A DNA stretch of 6,446 nucleotides from JACCRE01 sp049790855 (GCA_049790855.1 JBAQZJ010000487.1:1-6446); one strand, 5' to 3'. Counted from the first letter of the stretch, positions 1 through 6,388 are shown. Translations and numbers: made by a program. Notes: generated from the letters alone by a model not told the origin.

Positions 1-331
1 GAACCGTGTTCTCACCGGGCTTAAGCCGCTTCGTCACGTCCTCCCGCAGAGGCTGCTCCCAGGTGGCGTGCTGCACGACCTGATCGCGGTTGACCTGCAC
101 GGCGACCCAGTTGTCGCAGGTGACGGCGAGCGACGCCGACGACAGCCCCGGCTTCACTTCGATCGTCTTGCGAAAGAGAACCGTTTCGTTCGCCTTCGGT
201 TCCTTCGAAGTCCACAACCATTGCGGAGTCGGCGACTTGGCGTCGTCAGCGGCCCGTGTCGCCGCGACGAATCCGAGAGCGGTGATGAAGGCGAGCACGC
301 CGGCAGCCGGCCAGAAACGAGAAGCACGCAT
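1..331 (-). CDS. 5' part of a secreted planctomycete protein with an N-terminal beta-sandwich domain; runs off the left edge
   Basis: This is an open frame with no stop, starting at ATG 331-329 and continuing past base 1, so only the first 110 residues are visible. It begins with a Sec signal peptide: MRASR, a hydrophobic stretch at about residues 7-24, and a likely cut near the TRA-A-D site at residues 25-29. The mature part starts with a tryptophan-rich PQWLW motif, then FRKTIEV, a CDNW motif, and ends LKPGEN at the edge. This order resembles the galactose-binding-like (jelly-roll) domain near the N-terminus of large planctomycete secreted proteins, including the PVC-type haem-binding CxxCH or HEAT-repeat dehydrogenase-like proteins. 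No haem motif lies in the visible part, so that family assignment is inference. A GGAG ribosome-binding site lies 9 bases upstream (plus-strand 341-344). The gene is divergent from the cytochrome operon and may share its control region. Confidence 0.72.
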   Translation of the reverse strand, partial: MRASRFWPAAGVLAFITALGFVAATRAADDAKSPTPQWLWTSKEPKANETVLFRKTIEVKPGLSSASLAVTCDNWVAVQVNRDQVVQHATWEQPLREDVTKRLKPGENTV

Positions 332-566
332 GGGGGAAGACTCCGTGGGGCGGGTCGGCAGGATCGAGTGCAGGGAATAAGTCAATCTCACCCGCCGGGC
401 GGCCGGCTCGAAAGGCCAGCGACACCCTGGTGCAGGAGTTCCGAGTATGCCGGTCGGCATCGGCGAATGCCAGTACGTCGGCGAAGGGGTCGAAAACATC
501 GAATGACCGGTAGTTCCCATGCCGCGGGACCGTTACACTGAAGGGGATCGGTGTTCGTCGATGCGA

Positions 567-586
567 CGGCGGTTCGCGAGCCGCCG
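567..586 (+). repeat. GC-rich hairpin in the presumed leader of the operon
   Basis: CGGCGG (567-572) pairs with CCGCCG (581-586) around an eight-base centre, TTCGCGAG. Inside it one T-G wobble and one T-A pair are possible, leaving a CGCG loop. It lies 109 bases before the operon start codon. It could be a leader RNA hairpin or an operator-like site, but short palindromes of this kind also arise by chance in GC-rich DNA. Confidence 0.3.
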
Positions 587-680
587 AGCGGGCGGTCCGG
601 TCGTTGCCTGCCCCGAGGGCCAGTCCGGCCTTCGACCACGACCTGCCTGTCGGTCGAGTCCACGTACGCGACCGGCACTC

Positions 681-688
681 AGAGGAGG
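681..688 (+). promoter_or_regulatory. Ribosome-binding site that fixes the start of the cytochrome-like gene
   Basis: AGAGGAGG is a strong Shine-Dalgarno sequence, seven bases before the ATG at 696. The codons after this ATG encode a textbook Sec signal peptide. Together these favour 696 over the in-frame ATG at 519. Confidence 0.8.
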
Positions 689-695
689 CTTCCCT

Positions 696-3600
696 ATGCG
701 GACTCGTCGAGTCCTCAGTTTGACGGCCGTGCTGTCGCTCACCAGCGGCCTGTTGGGCGGCACCGCCTTCGCCGCCGAACCGACCGTCGACTTCAACCGC
801 GACATCCGTCCGATTCTGTCGGATACCTGCTTTGTGTGTCATGGTCCCGATGCGACGACCCGGCCCACCGAACTACGGTTCGACCTGTCGGAGATCGCGA
901 CGTCGAAGCTCGAATCGGGTGTGACGGCGATCGTTCCCGGCAAGCCGGCCGAAAGCGAGTTGGTCGCCCGCATCACGTCGGACGACGAACTGATGCAGAT
1001 GCCGCCCGCCGACTTCAAGCGACAACTCACGCCGCGAGAAGTCGAACTGCTGACGAAGTGGATCGCCGAAGGCGCCGAGTATCAACAGCACTGGTCGTTC
1101 ATTCCGCCCGAACGTCCGCCGTTGCCGGCCGTATCGCAACCTGCCTGGGTGCGAAACCCGATCGACGGCTTCGTCCTCAAGCGGTTGGATGAGGCGGGCC
1201 TGAAGCCGAGCGAGGAAGCCGAGCCGGAGACGCTGTTGCGTCGCGCGACCTTCGATTTGACGGGATTGCCGCCGACGCTGTACGAACTGGATTCGTTTCT
1301 TTCCGCTCGGGGGGCTGACGCCCCCCGCTCGCCGGGGGCGTATGAACGCCAGGTCGATCGCTTGCTGGCATCGCCGCGGTACGGCGAACATCAGGCGCGG
1401 TACTGGCTCGATGCGGCGCGGTACGGCGACACTCACGGGCTGCATCTGGACAACCTGCGGAGCATGTACCCCTTCCGCACCTGGGTGATCCGGGCATTCA
1501 ACGAGAACAAGCCGTTCGACGAGTTCACCATCGAACAGATCGCCGGTGACCTGCTGCCGAACCCGACGCTCGATCAGACGATCGCGACCGGGTTCAATCG
1601 CTGCAACGTCACGACGAGCGAAGGCGGCGCGATCGACGAAGAGTTCCGCGTGCGGTACGCGATCGACCGGACCGAGACGATCGGCACCGTCTGGATGGGG
1701 CTGACGGTCGGCTGCGCGGTCTGTCACGACCACAAATTCGACCCGATCTCGCAGAAGGAGTTCTACCGGCTCTACGCGTATTACAACAGCACCGCCGACA
1801 AGGCGATGGACGGCAACGCCCTGCTGCCCCCGCCAAGCGTCAAAGTGCCGACGGCTTATCAAAAACAACGCAAGGGCGAACTCGACGGTGCCATCGCCGC
1901 CGAAGAGCAGTCGTGGCGCGACTTCGTCGCCTCGCTGCCCTACGGCGAGCCTCCGAGCGCCGATTCGATCACGCTGCCGACCGAACGCGAAGAGTTCGTC
2001 TGGGTCGACGACGCCCTCCCGCCGAATGCGAAGCCGGAAGCCAGTGGCGACGAAGGCGCCACGGGCTGGCGCTGGGTGGGAGCGCCCGAGCATCCCGTCT
2101 TCAGCGGCAATGCTTCGACGATCCGTCACGCGCGAGCGAACAAGGTCGCCCAGCACCTCTTTACCGGGGCCGATCCGCTGTCGGTCGGTGAGGGAGACGT
2201 GTTATTCGCGCACGTCTACATCGACCCGGCCGATCCGCCCAAGCAGATCATGCTGCAATTCAACGACGGCGATTGGGAGCAGCGCGCCTACTGGGGCGAG
2301 AACAACCGCATCAATTTCGGCAAAGACGGCACGCCGAGCCGCTTCCGCGTCGGCGATCTGCCGGCGGCCGGACAGTGGATTCGCGTGGAAGTGCCCGCGG
2401 CGTCCGTCGGTCTCGCGGCCGGAACGAAACTCAACGGTCTCGCCTTCACGCAGGCTGGCGGCACGGTCTATTGGGATAAAGCGGGCATCGTGACCGCGAA
2501 CGCGGCACGCCTTGCCAGTGCGACGGCGCTCGCCGCGTGGGAGTCGGCGATCGCGCCGGCGGTCGACAAGCTGCCCGAGGCGATCCGCACCCTCCTTGCC
2601 GTCGCCGAAAAGGATCGCACCGCCGAGCAGCGCGACGCCTTGCTGCTCTACTTCGAGTCGAGCGTACACGATCGGGTTCGCGACCGGCTGAAGCGACGCG
2701 ACGCGACGCTGACGCCTCTCAAAGGCGAACTGGCGAAGCTCGAAAGCGAGATACCGAGCACGCTCGTCATGCAGGAGGCCGAAGAGCTGCGCGAAGCGTT
2801 CATCCTCGTGCGCGGCGAATACGACAAGCACGGCGACCCGGTCAAGCCGGGCGTGCCGGCCGCCTTGCCGCCGCTCAAAGACGACGCGCCGCCGAATCGT
2901 CTGGCTCTGGCGAGATGGCTTGTCGACCCGCACCATCCGCTGACCGCGCGGGTGACGGTCAACCGCATCTGGCAGCACTATTTCGGCATCGGCCTCGTCG
3001 AGACGACCGGCGACTTCGGAGCGCAAGGGGCCTGGCCCAGCCACCCCGATCTGCTCGACTGGCTCGCCGTCGAGTTCGTGGAAAGCGGCTGGAACGTCAA
3101 GCACGTTCACCGGCTGATCGTCACGAGCGCCACGTACCGCCAATCGTCCGTCGCGACGCCGGACCGCTTCGCCGACGACCCCGAGAATCGCTTGCTTGCC
3201 CGCGGCCCGCGGTTCCGGCTCGGTGCCGAAACGATCCGCGATGCGGCACTCGCCGTCAGCGGTCTGCTCGTCGAGACGATCGGCGGCGAGAGCGTCAAGC
3301 CCTATCAGCCGCCCGGCCTGTGGGAAGCCGTCGGCTTCACGAGCAGCAACACCGTGAACTTCGTGCAGGATCACGGCGAAGACCTGTACCGACGCGGCTT
3401 GTACACCTTCTGGAAGCGGACGGCTCCGCCGCCAATGCTCCAGGCGTTCGACGCACCGTCTCGCGAGCAATGCACCGTCGACCGGCCGACGACGAACACG
3501 CCTCTTCAGGCCTTGTCGCTGATGAACGACACACAGTTCGTCGAGGCGGCCCGGCTTCTGGCGGCCCGCATGATGACCGAAGGCGGAACCGCAGCCGGAG

Positions 3601-3845
3601 ACCGGCTGGCGTACGGCTTCCGCCTCGTCACATCGCGCCGGCCGAACCCGGACGAGACCGCCCTGCTGCTGAAGAACTACGAAAGCCATCTCGCCCAATA
3701 CCGCGACGACGCCGAGGCGGCGACGAAACTGCTGACGGTCGGCGAATCACCCCGCGACGAATCGCTCGACCCCGCCGAGCACGCCGCGATGACGATGACG
3801 GCCAACCTATTGCTGAACCTCGACGAGGCGGTGACGAAGGAGTGA
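696..3845 (+). CDS. PSCyt1/DUF1549/DUF1553 domain-containing cytochrome-like secreted protein (planctomycete PSD1 family)
   Basis: The protein has 1049 residues. A Sec signal peptide (MRTRR, hydrophobic core to about residue 22, TAFA-A-E cleavage region near 26-27) leads into a PSCyt1 cytochrome domain at about 31-115, with the haem motif CFVCH at 45-49. DUF1549 (PSCyt2) spans about 153-370 and carries a second haem motif, CAVCH, at 340-344, followed by DHKFDP. Residues about 423-599 form a beta-rich jelly-roll-like insert ending YWDKAGI. A charged, possibly coiled-coil stretch (about 640-705) follows, then the family motif RGEYDKHGDPVKPG from 706. DUF1553 runs from about 734 to near the end and includes TNTPLQAL at 933-940. 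The protein should act outside the cytoplasm and bind two c-type haems. Its substrate is unknown; electron transfer coupled to polymer breakdown is inference. It leads the operon, with a Uma2 gene 5 bases downstream. It looks intact, apart from a palindrome-encoded extra loop near residues 205-212 in DUF1549. Confidence 0.95.
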   Translation: MRTRRVLSLTAVLSLTSGLLGGTAFAAEPTVDFNRDIRPILSDTCFVCHGPDATTRPTELRFDLSEIATSKLESGVTAIVPGKPAESELVARITSDDELMQMPPADFKRQLTPREVELLTKWIAEGAEYQQHWSFIPPERPPLPAVSQPAWVRNPIDGFVLKRLDEAGLKPSEEAEPETLLRRATFDLTGLPPTLYELDSFLSARGADAPRSPGAYERQVDRLLASPRYGEHQARYWLDAARYGDTHGLHLDNLRSMYPFRTWVIRAFNENKPFDEFTIEQIAGDLLPNPTLDQTIATGFNRCNVTTSEGGAIDEEFRVRYAIDRTETIGTVWMGLTVGCAVCHDHKFDPISQKEFYRLYAYYNSTADKAMDGNALLPPPSVKVPTAYQKQRKGELDGAIAAEEQSWRDFVASLPYGEPPSADSITLPTEREEFVWVDDALPPNAKPEASGDEGATGWRWVGAPEHPVFSGNASTIRHARANKVAQHLFTGADPLSVGEGDVLFAHVYIDPADPPKQIMLQFNDGDWEQRAYWGENNRINFGKDGTPSRFRVGDLPAAGQWIRVEVPAASVGLAAGTKLNGLAFTQAGGTVYWDKAGIVTANAARLASATALAAWESAIAPAVDKLPEAIRTLLAVAEKDRTAEQRDALLLYFESSVHDRVRDRLKRRDATLTPLKGELAKLESEIPSTLVMQEAEELREAFILVRGEYDKHGDPVKPGVPAALPPLKDDAPPNRLALARWLVDPHHPLTARVTVNRIWQHYFGIGLVETTGDFGAQGAWPSHPDLLDWLAVEFVESGWNVKHVHRLIVTSATYRQSSVATPDRFADDPENRLLARGPRFRLGAETIRDAALAVSGLLVETIGGESVKPYQPPGLWEAVGFTSSNTVNFVQDHGEDLYRRGLYTFWKRTAPPPMLQAFDAPSREQCTVDRPTTNTPLQALSLMNDTQFVEAARLLAARMMTEGGTAAGDRLAYGFRLVTSRRPNPDETALLLKNYESHLAQYRDDAEAATKLLTVGESPRDESLDPAEHAAMTMTANLLLNLDEAVTKE
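1303..1331 (+). repeat. Palindrome with flanking direct repeat inside the DUF1549 coding region
   Basis: GGGGGGC (1309-1315) and GCCCCCC (1320-1326) form a perfect 7-base-pair stem with a TGAC loop. CCGCTCG occurs on both sides of the palindrome, at 1303-1309 and 1325-1331. The encoded residues SARGADAPRSPG sit between FL and AYERQVDRLL. From memory of the family, DUF1549 proteins usually have a shorter loop here, of the type FLADPSPDAYE. The extra residues would therefore come from a repeat-like sequence that kept the frame. GC-rich palindromes with GGGGGCTGACGCCCCC-type cores are, to my recollection, dispersed in planctomycete genomes; I could not search for this. Confidence 0.5.
3837..3842 (+). 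promoter_or_regulatory. Ribosome-binding site for the Uma2 gene
   Basis: AAGGAG lies within the last codons of the upstream gene, eight bases before the ATG at 3851. This supports 3851 over the in-frame GTG at 3842, which overlaps both the upstream TGA and the Shine-Dalgarno sequence itself. The placement suggests translational coupling. Confidence 0.7.
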
Positions 3846-3850
3846 GCACG

Positions 3851-4483
3851 ATGCCCGAACTGGCGGCGACGCCCGCAACCGAACGCCCGTCGACGGTCGC
3901 AACCGTCGCGCCCGGCCAACCCCGGTATCGGCACACGGTCGAGGAGTATCTCTCGTTCGAACGTGGATCTCCCTCGAAGCACGAATACTACGCCGGGAAC
4001 ATCTATGCCATGACCGGGGCCAGTCGGCGGCACGTGTTGATCGTTACCAACCTCATCCGAACTCTCGGAAATCGTTTGGCGGACCGCCCTTGTGAGATCT
4101 ATGGAACCGACATGCGGCTGAAGGTGGGGGCGACCGGGCTTTACACCTATCCGGACGTCGCGGTCACCTGTGGCGAGCCGCGATTCGAAGACGCCGAGAT
4201 CGACACCCTGCTCAACCCGCAGGTCGTCATCGAAGTCCTTTCGAAGTCGACCAGGGACTATGACTGTACGGAGAAGTTCGACCACTACCGAGGCGTCGAG
4301 TCGGTCACTGATTACGTCCTGGTCGCCCAAGACGCTTCGCACGTCGAGCACCGCTCGCGACAACCGGGAGGCCCATGGTCCGTCTCGGTAGCGAGCAGCC
4401 TCGATGGGTTCGTTTCGCTCGAATCGATCGGTTGCGAACTCCCTATGGCCGACATCTACCGCCGAATCCAACTCCCCGCGTGA
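3851..4483 (+). CDS. Uma2 family (DUF820) PD-(D/E)XK endonuclease-like protein
   Basis: The protein has 210 residues and no signal peptide or membrane segment, so it is probably cytoplasmic. After a loose N-terminal stretch rich in Pro, Thr and Ala (about 1-25), the Uma2 core begins with TVEEYLSFE. It continues with SPSKHEYYAGNIYAMTGAS (Glu45), MRLKV, YPDVAVTCGEPRFED (Asp102), VIEVLSKST (Glu128) and EKFDHY (Lys142), and ends SIGCELPMADIYRRI. Asp102, Glu128 and a lysine such as Lys142 fit the restriction-endonuclease-like active site of the family, so the fold and catalytic residues look intact. Cyanobacteria and planctomycetes carry many Uma2 paralogues; their biological role is poorly known and DNA cleavage is assumed from the fold. 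The gene is packed between the two exported partners of the operon, 5 and 7 bases away. That is an unusual position for an unrelated intracellular nuclease-like protein. Confidence 0.92.
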   Translation: MPELAATPATERPSTVATVAPGQPRYRHTVEEYLSFERGSPSKHEYYAGNIYAMTGASRRHVLIVTNLIRTLGNRLADRPCEIYGTDMRLKVGATGLYTYPDVAVTCGEPRFEDAEIDTLLNPQVVIEVLSKSTRDYDCTEKFDHYRGVESVTDYVLVAQDASHVEHRSRQPGGPWSVSVASSLDGFVSLESIGCELPMADIYRRIQLPA

Positions 4484-4485
4484 GG
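4481..4485 (+). promoter_or_regulatory. Ribosome-binding site of the DUF1501 gene overlapping the Uma2 stop codon
   Basis: TGAGG contains both the Uma2 stop (TGA, 4481-4483) and a GAGG Shine-Dalgarno core, five bases before the ATG at 4491. This supports 4491 as the start and suggests that ribosomes finishing Uma2 can help start DUF1501. The next in-frame ATG (4521) has no such site and would sit directly before the twin-arginine motif. Confidence 0.55.
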
Positions 4486-4490
4486 CATTT

Positions 4491-5951
4491 ATGGACCCGC
4501 GGCACGAACACGCTTTGCAGATGACCCGCCGGTACTTCTTCGGCCGGTCGGCGGCCGGAATCGGCGGCGCGGCGCTGGCGTCGCTGCTCGACCCGACGCT
4601 GCTGTCGGGCGCCGAAACGGCGAAGCAGACCTACGGCGTCCTGCCGGCGCTGCATCATGCGCCGAAGGCGAAGCGGGTCATCTGGCTGTTCATGGCCGAT
4701 GCGCCGAGCCAGCTCGACCTGTTCGATCACAAACCGGCGATCAAGGACTACTTCGACAAGGATCTGCCCGATTCGATCCGCATGGGACAGCGGATCACGA
4801 CGATGACCAGCGGTCAGAAGCGGCTGCCGGTCGCCCCGTCGCTGTTCAAATTCCAGCAGTACGGTCAGTCGGGAGCCTGGCTCAGCGAGTTGTTCCCCCA
4901 TCATGCCGAGATCGTCGACGACGTCGCGTTCGTCAAGACGGTCCATACCGAGGCGATCAACCACGACCCGGCGATCACCTACATCCAGACCGGCAGCCAG
5001 ATTCCCGGACGGCCAAGCATGGGGGCCTGGGTCTCGTACGGCCTCGGCAGCCCGAACCGCAACCTGCCGTCGTTCGTCGTGCTGCACTCGCGATTGCCGC
5101 CCGGCGCGCAGCCGCAGGCCCTGTTTTCCCGGCTGTGGGGTTCCGGCTTCCTCCCGACGCAGCATGCCGGAGTCGCGCTGCGGTCGGCAGGCGACCCGGT
5201 GCTGTATCTGTCGGACCCGCCGGGCGTCAGCGACGACGTGCGACGACGGATGCTCGACGGGCTGGCGGCTCTCAATGCCGAGCGGCTCGACGCGACGGGC
5301 GACCCGGAGATCACCGCCCGCATCGCGCAGTACGAGATGGCGTTCCGGATGCAGTCGAGCGTTCCCGACCTCGCGAACATCAGCGAAGAGCCGCAGCACG
5401 TCCTCGACATGTACGGCCCCGAGGTCAAAGAGCCGGGCACGTTCGCCTACAACTGCCTGCTCGCCCGCCGGCTCGCCGAGCGCGACGTGCCGTTCGTGCA
5501 GGTCTTTCTGCGCGGGTGGGACCATCACAACAACCTGCCGTCGAGCATCCGGCAGCTCGCGCCGATCGCCGACCGGCCCAGCGCCGCGCTCATCAAAGAC
5601 CTCAAGCAGCGAGGTTTGCTCGACGACACGCTCGTCGTGTGGGGCGGTGAGTTCGGCCGCACGATCTACAGCCAAGGCACGCTCACCGCCGAGAACTACG
5701 GCCGCGACCACCATCCGCGGTGCTTCACGATGTGGCTCGCGGGCGGCGGTGTGAAGCCGGGCATCGTCTACGGTGCGACCGACGACTTCAGCTACAACGT
5801 CGTCGAGAACCCGGTCCACATCCACGACCTGAACGCCACGATCCTGCACCAGCTCGGCATCAACCACGAACGCCTGACGTACCGCTTCCAGGGCCGCGAC
5901 TTCCGCCTGACCGACGTGCATGGAACGGTCGTGAAGGACATCCTCGCCTGA
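4491..5951 (+). CDS. DUF1501 domain-containing protein with a twin-arginine signal
   Basis: The protein has 486 residues. It starts with a Tat signal: TRRYFFG with Arg13-Arg14, followed by an alanine/glycine-rich hydrophobic segment at about 19-33. DUF1501 belongs to the alkaline phosphatase/sulfatase-like superfamily and fills nearly all of the mature protein. Family landmarks are VIWLFMADAPSQLDLFDHKP (about 63-82), WGGEFGRT at 384-391, GRDHHP at 404-409, MWLAGGGVKPG, ENPVHIHDLNATILHQLGI and a C-terminal YRFQGRDFRLTDVHG. The conserved Asp and His residues of these blocks probably bind metal, as in related phosphatases and sulfatases. Export in folded form through Tat fits a metalloenzyme loaded in the cytoplasm. 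DUF1501 genes normally directly follow a DUF1549/DUF1553 gene, so the first gene of this operon is the expected partner. The substrate is unknown. The N-terminal motif reads ADAPS where many homologues have GGPS or GAPS. The gene looks complete and ends the operon. Confidence 0.94.
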   Translation: MDPRHEHALQMTRRYFFGRSAAGIGGAALASLLDPTLLSGAETAKQTYGVLPALHHAPKAKRVIWLFMADAPSQLDLFDHKPAIKDYFDKDLPDSIRMGQRITTMTSGQKRLPVAPSLFKFQQYGQSGAWLSELFPHHAEIVDDVAFVKTVHTEAINHDPAITYIQTGSQIPGRPSMGAWVSYGLGSPNRNLPSFVVLHSRLPPGAQPQALFSRLWGSGFLPTQHAGVALRSAGDPVLYLSDPPGVSDDVRRRMLDGLAALNAERLDATGDPEITARIAQYEMAFRMQSSVPDLANISEEPQHVLDMYGPEVKEPGTFAYNCLLARRLAERDVPFVQVFLRGWDHHNNLPSSIRQLAPIADRPSAALIKDLKQRGLLDDTLVVWGGEFGRTIYSQGTLTAENYGRDHHPRCFTMWLAGGGVKPGIVYGATDDFSYNVVENPVHIHDLNATILHQLGINHERLTYRFQGRDFRLTDVHGTVVKDILA

Positions 5952-5972
5952 CTCGGCGAGCGGCAGGCGTCA

Positions 5973-6000
5973 GCCGGGTGCCACTGGCGTCTCGCCAGTG
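5973..6000 (+). repeat. Palindromic repeat, copy 1 of an inverted pair
   Basis: This 28-base unit starts GCCGGGTGC and contains a perfect hairpin, CACTGGCG (5982-5989) with CGCCAGTG (5993-6000), loop TCT. Its reverse complement recurs at 6125-6152 with 27 of 28 identical bases. It starts 22 bases after the DUF1501 stop codon. It resembles REP-type intergenic repeats, and similar CACTGGC/GCCAGTG units are, from memory, common in planctomycete genomes. Without a following T tract it is not a standard terminator, but it could protect the 3' end of the operon mRNA. Confidence 0.72.
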
Positions 6001-6098
6001 TCGAACGGGATTGTGCGTGCCCGGCGGAATGCGAGCGATGGTGACCATTCTGCATCGTAAGAGACCGAGTGCCCGGCCGGTTTCCTTCGGGCCGGAAT

Positions 6099-6111
6099 CG
6101 CGACTATCGCG
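6099..6111 (+). repeat. Small hairpin inside the inverted-repeat module
   Basis: CGCGA (6099-6103) pairs with TCGCG (6107-6111) around a CTA loop. Just upstream, CCGGCC (6073-6078) can pair with GGCCGG (6090-6095). Both lie in the 124-base spacer between the two 28-base inverted copies, which makes the whole module highly structured as RNA or single-stranded DNA. Confidence 0.4.
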
Positions 6112-6124
6112 GAAGGACCGATCG

Positions 6125-6152
6125 CACTGGCGACACGCCAGTGGCACCCGGC
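6125..6152 (-). repeat. Palindromic repeat, copy 2 of an inverted pair
   Basis: This is the reverse-complement partner of the unit at 5973-6000, differing at a single base in the hairpin loop (ACA here, which reads TGT on the other strand, against TCT). Its own stem is CACTGGCG (6125-6132) with CGCCAGTG (6136-6143). The two copies face each other and bound a module of about 180 bases, similar in plan to paired REP units or a small non-autonomous element. Confidence 0.72.
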
Positions 6153-6178
6153 GGTTTCTGTCCGAGAAGTGATGCCGC

Positions 6179-6192
6179 AGGGCGGCCCGGCC
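6179..6192 (+). repeat. Left arm of a 14-base perfect inverted repeat
   Basis: AGGGCGGCCCGGCC here is the exact reverse complement of bases 6397-6410. The arms enclose about 200 bases containing further hairpins and no credible gene. This suggests a second repeat module next to the first, although GC-rich 14-mers carry less weight than mixed sequence. Confidence 0.5.
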
Positions 6193-6214
6193 ACTCCGTT
6201 CAGGACTGGCCGGG
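6186..6214 (+). repeat. Strong 8-base-pair hairpin
   Basis: CCCGGCCA (6186-6193) pairs with TGGCCGGG (6207-6214). Inside, TCC (6195-6197) can pair with GGA (6203-6205) across a single C-C mismatch, leaving the loop GTTCA. The continuation of the stem across the mismatch makes a real structured element more likely than chance. Confidence 0.5.
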
Positions 6215-6268
6215 TCGCGGAGCGACAGGATGTTCGCGCCATACGGCTTCGCGTCGTGCAAGATTTCG

Positions 6269-6300
6269 CCAGGCAGGACGGCCTCGCCGTCACGTCCTGG
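6269..6300 (+). repeat. Interrupted hairpin
   Basis: GACGGC (6277-6282) pairs with GCCGTC (6286-6291) around CTC, and the outer bases CCAGG (6269-6273) pair with CCTGG (6296-6300) across unpaired bases on both sides. It is part of the palindrome cluster of the tail. Confidence 0.4.
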
Positions 6301-6362
6301 GCCACCTGGCGTCTTTGCGGAACCGTTGCTCCACCCTTCCTGGTACTCGTTCGTCGATGCCA

Positions 6363-6383
6363 TGTCAGACTGTGGCTCTGACA
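6363..6383 (+). repeat. 7-base-pair hairpin, non-GC-biased stem
   Basis: TGTCAGA (6363-6369) pairs perfectly with TCTGACA (6377-6383) around the loop CTGTGGC. The stem is of mixed composition, so it is harder to explain by GC richness alone than its neighbours. No T tract follows. It may be another dispersed palindromic unit. Confidence 0.5.
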
Positions 6384-6388
6384 CCCAA

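Larger units (their letters stand above)
332..695. promoter_or_regulatory. Divergent intergenic region between the leftward secreted-protein gene and the rightward operon
   Basis: About 364 bases lie between the two divergent start codons, with no convincing gene. Promoters for both directions should be here, but I see no strong sigma-70 pair. Weak candidates are TACACT at 534-539 as a rightward -10, with a poor TAGTTC at 511-516 seventeen bases upstream, and TTGACT on the minus strand at 385-380 with no good -10. Two small inverted repeats could be operators or leader hairpins. One is ATGCC/GGCAT at 447-460. The other is CGGCGG/CCGCCG at 567-586 around a TTCGCGAG centre. The rightward frame stays open back to an ATG at 519, but that stretch looks non-coding: it is arginine-rich, resembles no known domain, and would bury the signal peptide. 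Confidence 0.5.

Noticed and set aside
519..695. N-terminal extension of the cytochrome-like gene back to ATG 519
   Set aside because: The extension is arginine-rich with no family resemblance and would place a clear signal peptide 60 residues in. ATG 696 has a strong ribosome-binding site.
873..2156. 427-residue open frame on the minus strand
   Set aside because: It is antisense to well-supported DUF1549 coding sequence; GC-rich DNA keeps it open, and no domain is visible.
2202..3698. 498-residue open frame on the minus strand
   Set aside because: It is antisense to the jelly-roll and DUF1553 coding region, with no recognisable motif.
2537..3850. Long N-terminal extension of the Uma2 frame overlapping the first gene
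   Set aside because: It is the out-of-frame reading of the DUF1553 region, extremely arginine-rich. The Uma2 core starts after ATG 3851, which has a good ribosome-binding site.
3842..3850. GTG start for Uma2 overlapping the upstream TGA
   Set aside because: It would overlap the AAGGAG ribosome-binding site, which is ideally placed for ATG 3851. It cannot be fully excluded and changes only three residues.
4443..5921. 492-residue open frame on the minus strand
   Set aside because: It is antisense to the full DUF1501 gene, with composition typical of a shadow frame.
5982..6000. Intrinsic terminator for the operon
   Set aside because: The hairpin is followed by TCGAACGG, not a T-rich tract, and an inverted copy occurs nearby, so a repeat is the better call.
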